A DNA stretch of 64,000 nt from Cognatishimia sp. WU-CL00825 (GTDB lineage: Bacteria; Pseudomonadota; Alphaproteobacteria; Rhodobacterales; Rhodobacteraceae). Below, one piece after another: positions 9,367 to 19,588 of this stretch. The stretch lies in contig NZ_BAABWX010000001.1 of assembly GCF_040364665.1 (NCBI RefSeq), positions 1,054,001 to 1,118,000 on the forward strand. Reading direction: 5' to 3'. A model generated the notes under the pieces. That model saw nothing but the letters and a program-made list of their open reading frames with translations, had not been told where the DNA came from and did not search any database. Positions within the stretch are counted from its first letter, which is position 1; each line of letters starts with the position of its first letter. The position numbers were made by a program, and so were the translations under genes.

Positions 9367-9854
9367 TGGCAGATCACGCATCCGGACTTACGCATTTTGA
9401 CGCCAAGGGCGAGGCCCATATGGTGGATGTTTCAGACAAAGCCGTGACCTCGCGCATTGCGACGGCAACCGGTCACGTCAAAATGGCACAGGCGACCTTT
9501 GATATCATCGACAAGGGTCAGGCCAAAAAAGGCGACGTGCTGGCCGTCGCACAGCTTGCAGGCATCATGGGGGCCAAACAATGCGCCACATTGATCCCGC
9601 TTTGCCATCCGCTGCCCATCACCAAAGTCTCTGTGGACCTGACGCTTGATAAAGCCCTGCCCGGTGTAGAGATCACCGCAACCGTAAAAACCACCGGCCA
9701 GACCGGCGTTGAAATGGAAGCCCTGACTGCGGTGAATGTCGCTGCACTAACAGTCTATGACATGTGCAAAGCCGTGGATAAGGCTATGGAAATTGGCGGC
9801 ATTCGGGTTGTCTTCAAAGACGGCGGCAAATCAGGACGGTACGAAGCAAAATGA
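9366..9854 (+). CDS. moaC: Cyclic pyranopterin monophosphate synthase (molybdenum cofactor)
   Basis: MoaC acts with MoaA in the first step of molybdopterin synthesis, converting the GTP-derived intermediate to cyclic pyranopterin monophosphate. The 162-residue length is typical. Diagnostic stretches are [31 protein letters not shown] and [20 protein letters not shown], followed by the catalytic KAVDKAM segment. It overlaps both neighbours (TAATG with trpC, ATGA with moeA). Confidence 0.97.
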   Translation: MADHASGLTHFDAKGEAHMVDVSDKAVTSRIATATGHVKMAQATFDIIDKGQAKKGDVLAVAQLAGIMGAKQCATLIPLCHPLPITKVSVDLTLDKALPGVEITATVKTTGQTGVEMEALTAVNVAALTVYDMCKAVDKAMEIGGIRVVFKDGGKSGRYEAK

Positions 9855-11026
9855 TCTCAGTTTCACAAGCGCTTGACCATCTGTTTGAGCTGGCACAGCC
9901 TTTGGCAACCGAAACAGTCCCTCTGGCCAAGGCCAATGGGCGTGTGCTGGCCGGTGATGTATTTTCGCGTCGTGATCAGCCACCGTTTTCCGGATCGGCC
10001 ATGGATGGCTATGCGGTGCAAAACGCTGACGTGCAGCCCGGAGAAACTTTGACGGTGATTGGCGAATCTGCTGCTGGCCACCGGTTTGACGGTCAGCTTA
10101 TGGCTGGCCAAGCGGTGCGTATTTTCACCGGGGCACCTGTCCCGTTGGGTGCAGACCGAGTTGTGATCCAGGAAGACGTGACACGCGACGGCGACACGAT
10201 CTTGTTGGGGGATACTATTGACGCAGGCATGCACATCCGCCCGAGAGGTGTCGATTTCAAGGACGGTCAAACGGTTGCAGCCCCAAAATTGCTGCGCCCG
10301 TCTGACATCGCATTGCTGGCGGCAATGAACGTGGCCGAAGTGCCTGTGCGCTGCCGCCCAAAGGTGGCGATCATTTCGACCGGCGATGAACTGGTGATGC
10401 CCGGCGAATCACCTGGCCCAGACCAGATTATTGTGTCTAACAGCTTTGGCTTACAGGCCATGCTGCAAGATCTTGGGGCCGAAGCGCGCCTGTTACCAAT
10501 CGCGGCAGACCGACGCCAAAGCTTGGAAACCGTGTTTGGACTGGCAGAGGATGCTGATCTGGTGATCACCATTGGGGGGGCCTCGGTGGGTGATCATGAC
10601 CTGGTGGGTCAAGTGGCGCAGGATCTGGGCTTGCAGCGCAGTTTTTACAAAATCGCCATGCGCCCCGGAAAGCCGCTCATGGCTGGGCGATTAAAGTCGG
10701 GGGCCATGATGATTGGGCTGCCTGGCAATCCGGTTTCTGCAATGGTCTGTGGCCATATTTTTGTGACACCGGTGATCCGTGCCATGTTGGGGTTGCCACA
10801 AAGCGCGCGTGCAGAATTTGTCGTGCCCCTTGCGGCGGATATTGGCAAAAACGGCCCACGCGAACACTATATGCGCGGTGAAATGGCGGGTGGGAAAGTG
10901 CGGATATTTGCGCAGCAAGACAGCTCTCTTTTGTCGGTTCTTGCTGCGAGCAATGTTTTGGTAAAACGCCCCCCAAATGACCCAGCACGGGTTGCAGGGG
11001 ACCTGGTTCGTTGCATTTCTATCTAA
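9851..11026 (+). CDS. moeA: Molybdopterin molybdenumtransferase
   Basis: MoeA inserts molybdate into adenylated molybdopterin. The 391-residue protein shows the N-terminal [10 protein letters not shown] and [14 protein letters not shown] regions, the MogA-like domain with ISTGDEL and [11 protein letters not shown], and [13 protein letters not shown], followed by the C-terminal beta domain. It closes the coupled run from trpG to moeA. After its stop there are 96 bases containing the lexA promoter. Confidence 0.96.
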   Translation: MISVSQALDHLFELAQPLATETVPLAKANGRVLAGDVFSRRDQPPFSGSAMDGYAVQNADVQPGETLTVIGESAAGHRFDGQLMAGQAVRIFTGAPVPLGADRVVIQEDVTRDGDTILLGDTIDAGMHIRPRGVDFKDGQTVAAPKLLRPSDIALLAAMNVAEVPVRCRPKVAIISTGDELVMPGESPGPDQIIVSNSFGLQAMLQDLGAEARLLPIAADRRQSLETVFGLAEDADLVITIGGASVGDHDLVGQVAQDLGLQRSFYKIAMRPGKPLMAGRLKSGAMMIGLPGNPVSAMVCGHIFVTPVIRAMLGLPQSARAEFVVPLAADIGKNGPREHYMRGEMAGGKVRIFAQQDSSLLSVLAASNVLVKRPPNDPARVAGDLVRCISI

Positions 11027-11064
11027 CAAAATAGATAGAATTTTAGAGAACAAACCCCAAACAG

Positions 11065-11093
11065 TTGACACAAAACGGGAACAAGGGTAGAAC
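11065..11093 (+). promoter_or_regulatory. lexA promoter with LexA (SOS) box
   Basis: A perfect -35 TTGACA at 11065-11070 is followed after 17 bases by TAGAAC at 11088-11093, a plausible -10. The alphaproteobacterial LexA operator, GAAC-N7-GAAC (GTTC-N7-GTTC on the other strand), lies at 11079-11093 and covers the -10 region. This is the expected arrangement for autoregulated lexA. Confidence 0.88.
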
Positions 11094-11122
11094 AAAACCA
11101 AATAATTGGTGGAGTCGAGCAG

Positions 11123-11827
11123 ATGCTAACCAAAAAACAACGCGACCTTTTGGAATTCATACATACCCGACTTCAAAAGGACGGGGTGCCACCCAGCTTT
11201 GACGAGATGAAAGACGCGCTGGATTTGCGATCAAAGTCCGGCATTCACCGCTTGATTACCGCGCTTGAAGAACGGGGCTTTATTCGTCGTTTGGCCCATC
11301 GCGCGCGCGCCATAGAGATTGTCAAATTACCAGACGGACTTGGCGCTGCAAAGACCGCTGGCTTTACCCCCAAGGTGATCGATGGCCCGCATCCTTCGCC
11401 CTCGGTGCCGGCAAACCCGATTTCCGACAATCCACAAATGTATGCGCGCGAGCTGCCTGTTATGGGTCAGATTGCTGCGGGCGTGCCAATCGAAGCGATC
11501 AGCCATGTGCATCATCATGTGGCTGTGCCGGGACAGATGCTGGGCAATGGTGGGCAACACTTCGCTTTGGAAGTCAAAGGCGACTCGATGATTGACGCCG
11601 GGATTAATGACGGCGATGTGGTGATTATCCGCGAAACCAGTACCGCAGATAACGGCGACATTGTTGTGGCGTTGATCGAAGATCAGGAAGCGACCTTAAA
11701 GAAGTTTTATCGTCGTGGGGCCTCCATTGCTCTTGAAGCGGCAAACCCCGCTTATGAGACGCGGGTTTTGCCGTCAGAAATGGTTAATGTGCAGGGCCGC
11801 TTGGTTGGGCTGATCCGCAACTATTGA
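11123..11827 (+). CDS. lexA: LexA repressor / autoprotease
   Basis: LexA represses SOS genes and cleaves itself when RecA filaments form. The 234-residue protein has an N-terminal winged helix ([35 protein letters not shown]), a linker, the Ala-Gly cleavage site in [12 protein letters not shown], the nucleophile Ser in [11 protein letters not shown] and the catalytic Lys in DQEATLKKF. It is preceded by its own SOS box and promoter. Its last seven bases overlap the 3' end of comEC on the other strand. Confidence 0.97.
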   Translation: MLTKKQRDLLEFIHTRLQKDGVPPSFDEMKDALDLRSKSGIHRLITALEERGFIRRLAHRARAIEIVKLPDGLGAAKTAGFTPKVIDGPHPSPSVPANPISDNPQMYARELPVMGQIAAGVPIEAISHVHHHVAVPGQMLGNGGQHFALEVKGDSMIDAGINDGDVVIIRETSTADNGDIVVALIEDQEATLKKFYRRGASIALEAANPAYETRVLPSEMVNVQGRLVGLIRNY

Positions 11828-13887
11828 GGCGGATCGCTTGCGGATTTATCCGTTTGTTTTGGTGAGGACCACGGGCGATTGCCCCTGAGATCTAAAACTG
11901 AGGTAATGGTGACTCCCTTTGCCGTATCTCTAATGGCCAATGCCCCGGTTGTACGCAGTTTTTTGGCATCAAACACCAAACACTTCGGCGCCATTTTCAG
12001 AGGTTGCTGGGTCACAAGAATGTCTTGAGGCTGACATCCGATAAATTCCGCAGCGGCGCGTTTGCCGCGAATATGCCATAGGGTGCCGCCGGCAAAATCC
12101 ACCGCAAACAAACCGTTTTTGGATCGCAAGCCACCACGATTGGCCGCATTGCTCTGCAACACATCGTCGCCATCGTTCTCTAACCAGTTTTGAGCCACAA
12201 ACCCCTGCCCCTTTGGCTGGCTAAGAATGCGCCCCTGTCCAGACAATACACCAACCAGGCCCCCCGTTTCCGCAATCAACACATCGGGACGGTCGGCGTG
12301 AAACCACAGCCAAAGACCCAGAAAAACCGGTAAGGCACCGGAAACACGAAGCTTTCCGCGCCAAAGGATCAACACCAAAGATCCCAATGAAATCAAAGGC
12401 AACACGGCGCTTGGTGGGGTGGGAACGGCGCGGCGTGCCCCCTGAAGGCCGGCAAAAAAGTCAGCCACACCCAGGATCCATTCAAGCCCCCATCCCATGA
12501 TAATCAGCCCCCAATGCTCAAGCCCCAAGGGGGCCAGGCAGGCCGCTAGAACTGCTGCCGGAATGACCACAAACCCCATCATCGGCACGGCCAATAGATT
12601 GGCAGGCAGGCCGTAAAGCGCCCATTGATTGAAATGCGCGGCAGCAAACGGTGCGGTGGCTGCACCCGCCACAAAAGACGAAACACATAATGCCAATAGC
12701 GTGCGCCCCCAGCGGCCTCCCGCGTTCTCAAAACGCCCCCGCAAAGCAGAAAACACCGCGATCAACGCCGTGGTTGCCGCAAAGGACATCTGAAAACCTG
12801 GTGAAAACAGGCTTTCTGGACGCAAGATCAAAACGATCATGGCCGCCATAGCCACCGCGCGCAGCGACAGGGCACGGCGCTCTAACATAACAGCCACAAG
12901 CGCCACCGCCGCCATCACATAAGCGCGTTCCGTTGCAACACTGGCACCAGACAGCAGCAAATAGCCCGTTGCACCCACAAGGGCCAAGGCGGCAGCGATC
13001 TTTTTGACAGGCAATCGCAATGCAACTGAGGGCAGGATCACAAAGCCACAACGTATTGTGGCAAAAACGAAACTGGCGAGCAGCCCCATATGAAGCCCGG
13101 AAATGGCCAAAAGATGTGCCAGATTTGTGGTGCGTAGCGACTTTAACGCGGTTTGCGAAATGCCGCTGCGATCGCCGGTCGTTACCGCAGCAGCAAAGCC
13201 GCCAATGTCAGCATCCAGTCTTGATTGAACTGACCGGGACAGCCGGTGTCTGATGGTTAAAACCCGCAGGTTTTTGGGCGGGCCACGCAATTCAAGAGCC
13301 GGGACACGGGTATAGCCGAGCCCCCCAAGTTTCAAAAACCAGGCGTGTCGCTGAAAATCAAAACCGCCAGGTTCAACCGGCCCATTTGGCGGCCCAAGGT
13401 GGCCCGTCATTCCCACCCATTGAAACGGTTCAGGTCTATACCAGTCCTGCGGCCCGTGCAGCGAAACCCGCACCCGCTTGGGTGTTTTATCTGGGGGCAT
13501 TTTGCTTAGAATAACCTGATCTAAGGTCAGGCGCAGGGCCGAACTGGAGGACCGATCAATCTTGATAACCCGCCCCTGAATCGGCCCATAATAGCGATAT
13601 TCCAGCCGCGGGGCTGCACTCAAATGGGCGCGAAGATCCGCCCAGAAGATGCCAGAAATCATCACCAACCCCGCCATTAGGACAGAGGCCGTTCCGAGTG
13701 GCAGCCGTTTTCGCAAGGCAAGCAATACGATTGCGATCAAAACCAAGGTGATATGATGCTTTGGCGCAGGTTCAAATGACACCGCGAAGTAAATTCCGAT
13801 GCCAATGCCAAAACTGATGGGAACCCAAAGGAAGAGATGCCCACGTTGGGCCAATAACGCTTGTTCGATCCTGGTGAATATCTGCAA
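11821..13887 (-). CDS. comEC: ComEC/Rec2 family competence protein (DNA uptake channel)
   Basis: ComEC forms the inner-membrane channel for single-stranded DNA uptake in natural transformation. The 688-residue protein has two to three membrane segments at the N-terminus, a DUF4131-type soluble domain, the competence signature [16 protein letters not shown] near residue 265, many membrane segments to about residue 510, and a C-terminal soluble domain. The metallo-beta-lactamase-like metal motif is not evident in that last domain, so it may be degenerate. The start is a TTG at 13885-13887 with AAGGG just upstream; the N-terminus [17 protein letters not shown] fits relatives. The gene is convergent with lexA, overlapping by seven bases. 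Confidence 0.88.
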   Translation of the reverse strand: MQIFTRIEQALLAQRGHLFLWVPISFGIGIGIYFAVSFEPAPKHHITLVLIAIVLLALRKRLPLGTASVLMAGLVMISGIFWADLRAHLSAAPRLEYRYYGPIQGRVIKIDRSSSSALRLTLDQVILSKMPPDKTPKRVRVSLHGPQDWYRPEPFQWVGMTGHLGPPNGPVEPGGFDFQRHAWFLKLGGLGYTRVPALELRGPPKNLRVLTIRHRLSRSVQSRLDADIGGFAAAVTTGDRSGISQTALKSLRTTNLAHLLAISGLHMGLLASFVFATIRCGFVILPSVALRLPVKKIAAALALVGATGYLLLSGASVATERAYVMAAVALVAVMLERRALSLRAVAMAAMIVLILRPESLFSPGFQMSFAATTALIAVFSALRGRFENAGGRWGRTLLALCVSSFVAGAATAPFAAAHFNQWALYGLPANLLAVPMMGFVVIPAAVLAACLAPLGLEHWGLIIMGWGLEWILGVADFFAGLQGARRAVPTPPSAVLPLISLGSLVLILWRGKLRVSGALPVFLGLWLWFHADRPDVLIAETGGLVGVLSGQGRILSQPKGQGFVAQNWLENDGDDVLQSNAANRGGLRSKNGLFAVDFAGGTLWHIRGKRAAAEFIGCQPQDILVTQQPLKMAPKCLVFDAKKLRTTGALAIRDTAKGVTITSVLDLRGNRPWSSPKQTDKSASDPPQ

Positions 13888-13966
13888 CCCTTGTCCTTAA
13901 TCGGTGTGACGGATAGACAGGCCTCAAATCTATTCCAATATTGGTTACTGAAAGGTTAAGCCCGTC

Positions 13967-15373
13967 ATGTCTGGACCGGTTGTCACCCGCTTTGCTCCTT
14001 CGCCTACGGGTTTTCTTCATATCGGCGGTGCTCGTACCGCGTTGTTTAACTGGCTTTATGCCCGCGGTCGTGGTGGCAAATTCTTGCTGCGGATCGAAGA
14101 TACCGATCGCGAGCGGTCTACGCCGGAAGCCACGGCTGCCATTTTACAGGGTATGAATTGGCTGGGATTGGATCACGACGGAGAAGTGATCAGCCAGTTT
14201 GAAGGCGCGGCGCGCCATGCCGAAGTTGCTTTGCAGCTTTTGGCGGAGGGCAAGGCCTATAAATGTTTTGCATCACAGGATGAAATCGCTGAATTCCGCG
14301 AGGCTGCCCGCGCCGAGGGAAAATCCACTTTGTATCGCAGCCCTTGGCGAGATGCGGATGCAGCGTCGCATCCGGATGCGCCTTATGTGGTGCGTATCAA
14401 GTCACCGTTAGACGGCACAACAGTGATCAAGGATCAGGTGCAAGGCGATGTCACCATCCGCAACGATCAGCTGGACGATATGGTGCTGCTGCGTTCTGAT
14501 GGCAGCCCGGTCTATATGCTGGCGGTGGTTGTTGATGACCATGATATGGGCGTGACCCATGTTATTCGCGGCGATGACCACCTGAATAATGCCGCGCGTC
14601 AGATGATGATTTATGATGCGATGGGCTGGGACGTTCCGGTTTGGGCGCATATCCCGCTGATTTTTGGCGGCGATGGCAAAAAACTTTCCAAACGCCACGG
14701 GGCAACCGGCGCACAGGAATATCAGGCGATGGGCTATCCCGCCGCAGGTATGCGCAATTATTTGGCGCGTCTGGGTTGGAGCCACGGGGATGATGAGTTT
14801 TTTAGTGATGCACAGGCCAAAGAGTGGTTTGACTTCAAGGGCATCGGCAAGTCGCCTGCGCGTTTTGACTTTAAGAAACTCGAAAATCTTTGTGGGCAAC
14901 ATATTGCACAAACCGACGATGCCGCACTGCTGCATGAATTGGGGGCCTATTTGGCCGCCATAGGGGAAGATCCGTTGCCAGACGCAACTTTTTTACTTTT
15001 TGAAGCGGGCATGTATTGCCTAAAAGATCGCGCCAAGACCTTCCCGCAACTTCTTGAAAAAGCTGAATTTATACTGTCAGAACGCCCCATTCAACCGGAC
15101 CAGAAAGCTTCAAAAAACCTTGATGATGTATCCCGTGGTATACTGATTGAATTGACGCCGCAGCTGCAAAATGCTAGCTGGTCACGCGACGGACTTGAGG
15201 CAGTCACAAATTCTTTCACGGAAGCGAAAGATATAAAATTCGGCAAGATCGCTGGCCCCTTGCGGGCAGCATTGGCTGGCCGAGCTGTGACCCCAAGCGT
15301 GTTTGATATGATGCTCGTACTTGGGCGCGACGAGAGCATCGCGCGCCTGCAGGACGCAGCGACACAGACATAA
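13967..15373 (+). CDS. gltX: Glutamyl-tRNA synthetase (class I)
   Basis: GltX charges tRNA-Glu, and in many alphaproteobacteria also tRNA-Gln for later amidation. The 468-residue enzyme shows the HIGH-type motif in [20 protein letters not shown] and the KMSKS-type motif as [11 protein letters not shown]. Many Rhodobacterales carry two gltX paralogs and the window cannot show which one this is. ATG at 13967 follows GAAAGGTTAAG. It is divergent from comEC across 79 bases and lies 88 bases upstream of gltA. Confidence 0.95.
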   Translation: MSGPVVTRFAPSPTGFLHIGGARTALFNWLYARGRGGKFLLRIEDTDRERSTPEATAAILQGMNWLGLDHDGEVISQFEGAARHAEVALQLLAEGKAYKCFASQDEIAEFREAARAEGKSTLYRSPWRDADAASHPDAPYVVRIKSPLDGTTVIKDQVQGDVTIRNDQLDDMVLLRSDGSPVYMLAVVVDDHDMGVTHVIRGDDHLNNAARQMMIYDAMGWDVPVWAHIPLIFGGDGKKLSKRHGATGAQEYQAMGYPAAGMRNYLARLGWSHGDDEFFSDAQAKEWFDFKGIGKSPARFDFKKLENLCGQHIAQTDDAALLHELGAYLAAIGEDPLPDATFLLFEAGMYCLKDRAKTFPQLLEKAEFILSERPIQPDQKASKNLDDVSRGILIELTPQLQNASWSRDGLEAVTNSFTEAKDIKFGKIAGPLRAALAGRAVTPSVFDMMLVLGRDESIARLQDAATQT

Positions 15374-15461
15374 GGCAGAGGTTGGAACCAAACCTTGGTC
15401 TTGTGCAGAGACATACGCCCCCGGCGAATTGCGCCTGGGGTCTTACGAGGAAGGGAAACCA

Positions 15462-16757
15462 ATGACCGACAGCAAGAAATCCGCGACGCTAACGATTGAT
15501 GATGCGTCCTTTGACCTGCCGATCTACTCTCCGACCGCTGGTCCGGATGTGCTCGATATTCGCAAGCTTTATGCGCAAGCTGGTGTCTTTACTTATGATC
15601 CAGGTTTCACATCAACGGCGTCTTGTGATTCCACCATCACGTTCATTGATGGCGGCAAAGGCGAGCTGCTGCACCGCGGGTATCCGATCGACCAACTGGC
15701 CGGAAAGTCGCATTACCTAGAAGTTTGCTATCTGCTGCTTTATGGTGAACTGCCTTCGGCCACAGAATTGGAAGATTTTGAAGAGCGCGTGACACATCAC
15801 ACGATGATTCACGAGCAAATGGCGAACTTTTTCCGCGGGTTCCGCCGTGACGCGCACCCAATGGCAATCATCACCGGTGTGGTGGGCGCGATGTCTGCGT
15901 TTTATCACGACTCGACCGATGTGTCAGATCCCTGGCAGCGCGAAGTTGCCTCTATTCGCTTGATTGCAAAGATGCCGACCATTGTTGCTATGGCCTATAA
16001 ATACACCATCGGTCAGCCTTTTGTGTATCCACGCAACGATCTGGATTATGCCTCGAACTTCCTGCGTATGTGCTTTGCGGTTCCTGCTGAAGAATACGAA
16101 GTGAACCCGATCCTCGCGCGCGCAATGGACCGGATCTTTACCTTGCATGCTGACCACGAGCAGAACGCTTCGACGTCGACAGTGCGACTGGCCTCTTCTT
16201 CGGGTGCAAACCCATTTGCCTGTATCGCAGCCGGTGTGGCCTGCTTGTGGGGCCCTGCCCACGGTGGTGCAAACCAAGCTTGCCTAGAGATGCTGCGTGA
16301 AATCGGTACGGTTGACCGTATTCCAGAATTCATCGCGCGGGCAAAAGACAAGGACGATCCATTCCGTCTGATGGGCTTTGGTCACCGGGTTTATAAGAAC
16401 GTCGACCCACGCGCGACGGTTTTGAAACAGTCTGCTGACGAAGTGCTTGAACTGCTGGGTGTTGAAAACAACCCATTGCTGCAGGTTGCAAAAGAGCTGG
16501 AACGAACAGCGCTGAATGACCCGTATTTTGTCGAGAAGAAACTGTTCCCGAATGTGGATTTCTATTCTGGCATCATCCTCGAGGCGATGGGTTTCCCAAC
16601 TTCGATGTTCACACCAATCTTTGCGCTGTCGCGTACCGTTGGTTGGATTTCCCAGTGGAAAGAAATGATCAGCGATCCTGGCATGAAGATCGGCCGTCCA
16701 CGTCAGCTGTACACCGGCGCAACCCTGCGGGATTACGTCGATATCGAAAATCGATAA
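15462..16757 (+). CDS. gltA: Citrate synthase (type II)
   Basis: Citrate synthase condenses oxaloacetate and acetyl-CoA at the entry of the TCA cycle. The 431-residue protein shows [18 protein letters not shown], the active-site His in [15 protein letters not shown] and the catalytic Asp in [17 protein letters not shown] at 15462 has AGGAAGGGA just upstream, giving the normal N-terminus [11 protein letters not shown] hairpin (CCCC-C-GGCG at 15418-15426 with CGCC-T-GGGG at 15432-15440) lies just ahead of the ribosome site. A strong terminator follows the gene. Confidence 0.98.
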   Translation: MTDSKKSATLTIDDASFDLPIYSPTAGPDVLDIRKLYAQAGVFTYDPGFTSTASCDSTITFIDGGKGELLHRGYPIDQLAGKSHYLEVCYLLLYGELPSATELEDFEERVTHHTMIHEQMANFFRGFRRDAHPMAIITGVVGAMSAFYHDSTDVSDPWQREVASIRLIAKMPTIVAMAYKYTIGQPFVYPRNDLDYASNFLRMCFAVPAEEYEVNPILARAMDRIFTLHADHEQNASTSTVRLASSSGANPFACIAAGVACLWGPAHGGANQACLEMLREIGTVDRIPEFIARAKDKDDPFRLMGFGHRVYKNVDPRATVLKQSADEVLELLGVENNPLLQVAKELERTALNDPYFVEKKLFPNVDFYSGIILEAMGFPTSMFTPIFALSRTVGWISQWKEMISDPGMKIGRPRQLYTGATLRDYVDIENR

Positions 16758-16778
16758 ACGGTTCTCGAAACAAATCAG

Positions 16779-16813
16779 AAAAAGCCACCAAAATTCTTGG
16801 TGGCTTTTTTTTT
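16779..16813 (+). terminator. Rho-independent terminator of gltA
   Basis: GCCACCAA at 16784-16791 pairs with TTGGTGGC at 16797-16804 across a five-base loop, preceded by five A and followed by nine T (16805-16813). This is a textbook intrinsic terminator 20 bases after the gltA stop. Confidence 0.93.
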
Positions 16814-16869
16814 GCCCACGCTAATGTGTAAGTATCTATATTTGTGGTCTATTTTTTTGAGTATTAAAA

Positions 16870-18241
16870 ATGTCGCTATTCCTTTTTCTACTTTTGCCCG
16901 CTGTCGCGCTTTCGGCGATTTCATTTGGATCAAACGACACGGATGATCAGGAACCGACTGACGAAGACGGCGATCTGCTTGTTGGAGACGACGAAGATGA
17001 CCTGCTTGCAGGCGGCGGTGCCGACGACACTTTGTACGGAAATGACGGTAACGATACGCTAAATGGCAATGCCGGCGATGATACTCTGCGCGGTGGTGAA
17101 GGCTCAGATATTCTTGATGCCGGGGCTGGCGACGACTTTTTGCGGGGGGGGGCATGGAAATGATGTCCTGATCGGCAGTGGCGGCCAAGATACAATGATT
17201 GGCGATGCGGGCAATGATGTATTTATAGGCACAACACTTGATCAAAACGTCGCAACAGATGACCTTGCGGGTGCAGGAATTCTTGATGTTCTCACACAGG
17301 CTTTCTCCACTACAGAGGAACTCGCCACAGATATAAGCGGTGCGGATTCCATGCTTGGTGGCGCAGGAGATGATTTCTTCTTAACCGGTGCAGGCGACAC
17401 CGTGATTGGCGGTCAAGGCCAGGATTGGTTTGTTGCACATGCTGGCCAAGATAGCCCCACGGTAATACATGATTTCAATCCCTCAGATACTTTGGTGATT
17501 ACATTTGACGGAGGAAATGGCCTTCCAAGCCCCGGAATATATTATGATAGCGATGAAAACCCCTATATAGCCGCTGACGGAAACACTGTTTTCAGGTTTA
17601 CCAGTGAGAGCAACGGGCTTTCATACGACAATATTCTTTTTTATGACCGTTCTGACCCAGAGTCAGGATTGCAACGTTTCGAGCACATAAGCCCTTTTGT
17701 TGGCGGAAGCGGGGACGATACGATTTCAGCAGCGGCCGGAAATCGAATTTCTGGTGGAGATGGCGACGATCAACTTCAGCTTACTGAAAGGACCTTCTAT
17801 GATATTTATGTTGGCTCAGGAGATCCAGCAGTGCTTTTTGGAGGCGGTTCCTTAGATGGAAATGCAGGCGACGATACGCTTTCGATCGAAATCGATCGTT
17901 TCCAAGATACAAATGGCCGTGCCTTCACAAATTCGACTCAATTTACCGGCGGCGATGGAAACGACACGTTCAGATTGGCTTTTGAGTATGACAATCTTGG
18001 TGAATACTTATTCAATAGAGACGATCAAATAATTGAAATCACCGACTACAACCCTGACGAAGATACAATTGTATTAGAAACCAATAGAGATATGGGAGAA
18101 ATCTCGATTGCTGTTCAGGAAAATGGGGACGCCTTAATCCTAATCGGCGAAACACAAGCTATACTGGTTGTTGGCGGAGGGGAAACGCTAACTATAGACG
18201 ACATTCAGTTTATTGACACGTCAGAGGAGAGCAGCACCTAG
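16870..18241 (+). CDS. RTX (hemolysin-type calcium-binding repeat) protein, frame broken at a G9 run
   Basis: The reading frame opens at ATG 16870 with a hydrophobic start ([18 protein letters not shown]), an acidic stretch, and GGxGxD-type nonapeptide repeats such as [20 protein letters not shown] that bind calcium. It reaches a stop at 17161-17163. The repeats continue in the next frame from 17153 ([21 protein letters not shown]) to a stop at 18239-18241. The two frames meet in a run of nine G at 17144-17152; with eight G the protein would be continuous, about 456 residues. So this is either a sequencing error, a slippage switch or a decayed gene. RTX proteins are normally secreted by type I systems; no such exporter lies nearby. 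Base composition is more AT-rich than the neighbours. Function is unknown. Confidence 0.75.
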
Positions 18242-18271
18242 CACTGCTCTTTCGCTCTGGCGTGTTTTTTT
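18228..18271 (+). terminator. Weak hairpin at the end of the RTX gene
   Basis: AGAGCAG at 18228-18234 pairs with CTGCTCT at 18244-18250 across the stop codon, and a T-run follows after about 14 bases (18265-18271). The distance to the T-run makes it a poor intrinsic terminator. Confidence 0.3.
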
Positions 18272-18275
18272 AGGC

Positions 18276-19067
18276 CTACCGTCCTTCGTAATTGGCTGGG
18301 CGTTTTTCTAGGAAAGCCACAACGCCTTCTTGGAAATCGCGGGTTTTGCCGCAGGCCCCTTGCAACTTGGCCTCGTGCGCCAATTGTTCATCAAAAGAAT
18401 TGCCCCAACTGTTGCGCAGGGCCTCTTTGATACGACTGTAGGCTGCGGTGGGGCCATTGGCCAAATGTGCGGCGCGGGCTTTCCAGTGGGCGTCAAAGGC
18501 ATCGTCTGCCACATGTTCCCAGATCATACCCCAATCGTCGGCTTGCTTGGCGCTGATCTTATCTGCAAATAGCGCCGCACCCATGGCCTTTGCCATGCCC
18601 ATTTGGCGAGGTAAATTGTAAGTGCCGCCTGCGTCGGGCATCAGTCCAATACGCGCGAAGGCCTGTACAAAGAAGGCGCTTTCGCTGGCAATCACCACAT
18701 CCGCAGACAGGGCAAGGTTAGCCCCTGCCCCCGCCGCAGCGCCGTTGACAGCTGCAATAACCGGATAAGGGCAATCCAGAATGGCGCGGATCATTGGCGT
18801 GTATTCGTCGCGCAGGGTTCGCTCGAGATCAAGCGTTGCCGCGTTGCCGCTGTCGCCAAGGTCTTGGCCTGAACAAAAGGCCTTTCCTGCGCCGGTCAAA
18901 ACCACAACACGCAAGCCGCTGTTGTGCCCGTGCAACGACACCTCACGCAGCGCATGGGTGATCTCTGCCCGCATCTGGGCGTTCAGCGCGTTCATTTTTT
19001 CAGGGCGGTTCAGTGTAATGGTCGCGACGCCGTTTGCGGTGTCAAATTGTATTGCTTGATATTCCAT
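18276..19067 (-). CDS. Enoyl-CoA hydratase/isomerase family protein, PaaG-like
   Basis: A crotonase-fold enzyme of 263 residues with oxyanion-hole segments CSGQDLGDSG and AAVNGAAAGAGANLALSADVV. The stretch FARIGLMPDAGGTYNLPRQMG resembles PaaG (ring 1,2-epoxyphenylacetyl-CoA isomerase) more than generic enoyl-CoA hydratases, as Asp replaces Glu at the second acidic position. No other phenylacetate genes are present here, so the substrate is uncertain. ATG at 19065-19067 is chosen for its GAGG ribosome site; the frame stays open further upstream. It follows ccmH by 68 bases on the same strand and may be read through from the ccm genes. Confidence 0.8.
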   Translation of the reverse strand: MEYQAIQFDTANGVATITLNRPEKMNALNAQMRAEITHALREVSLHGHNSGLRVVVLTGAGKAFCSGQDLGDSGNAATLDLERTLRDEYTPMIRAILDCPYPVIAAVNGAAAGAGANLALSADVVIASESAFFVQAFARIGLMPDAGGTYNLPRQMGMAKAMGAALFADKISAKQADDWGMIWEHVADDAFDAHWKARAAHLANGPTAAYSRIKEALRNSWGNSFDEQLAHEAKLQGACGKTRDFQEGVVAFLEKRPANYEGR

Positions 19068-19135
19068 CAGAGCCTCGTATCGGGGTTTGGATGAAAGATA
19101 GGTGTTCCTGTGCAAGTGTGAAGGGCAACCCTGCG

Positions 19136-19588
19136 TCAATCTTTAAGGATTTCCTTCAGGCGTGCTTTTTCTTGCTCTGTCAGCCCTTTGTCAGCAGATT
19201 TGGAGACCCGCGCGCGCCGTCTAAGGTACATGCCCCCGACGCCAAGCGCCAACAGCAACATGCCCGGCCCTGCGGCCCATAGTACAAGATTGCTGCCGCC
19301 GGTCTGGGGTTTGAGCAGAACATATTCGCCATACCGGGCGACGATGAAATCCATGACTTGTGCATCGCTGTCCCCGCCCACCAAACGTTCGCGCACCAAC
19401 AGGCGCAGATCACGGGCGATATCAGCGTTGCTGTCATCAATGCTTTCGTTGCGGCAGACCAGACACCGCAGCTCTTTTGAGAGCTCACGCGCACGTGCTT
19501 CGAGCTGGGGGTCTGAAAGCACTTCGTCGGGTTGAACCGCCCAAACCGGCGCTGCCAGCATTAGAAATATCAAAACCAGACGTTTCAT
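19136..19588 (-). CDS. ccmH: Cytochrome c maturation protein CcmH (CcmL/CycL type)
   Basis: CcmH keeps apocytochrome c heme-binding cysteines reduced and works with CcmF in heme ligation at the periplasmic face. The 150-residue protein has a cleavable-looking signal peptide (KRLVLIFLMLAAPVWA), the redox motif LRCLVCRNESIDDSNADIA, and a C-terminal membrane anchor around residues 105-125. Its ATG overlaps the ccmF stop as ATGA, so it is coupled to ccmF. Confidence 0.95.
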   Translation of the reverse strand: MKRLVLIFLMLAAPVWAVQPDEVLSDPQLEARARELSKELRCLVCRNESIDDSNADIARDLRLLVRERLVGGDSDAQVMDFIVARYGEYVLLKPQTGGSNLVLWAAGPGMLLLALGVGGMYLRRRARVSKSADKGLTEQEKARLKEILKD

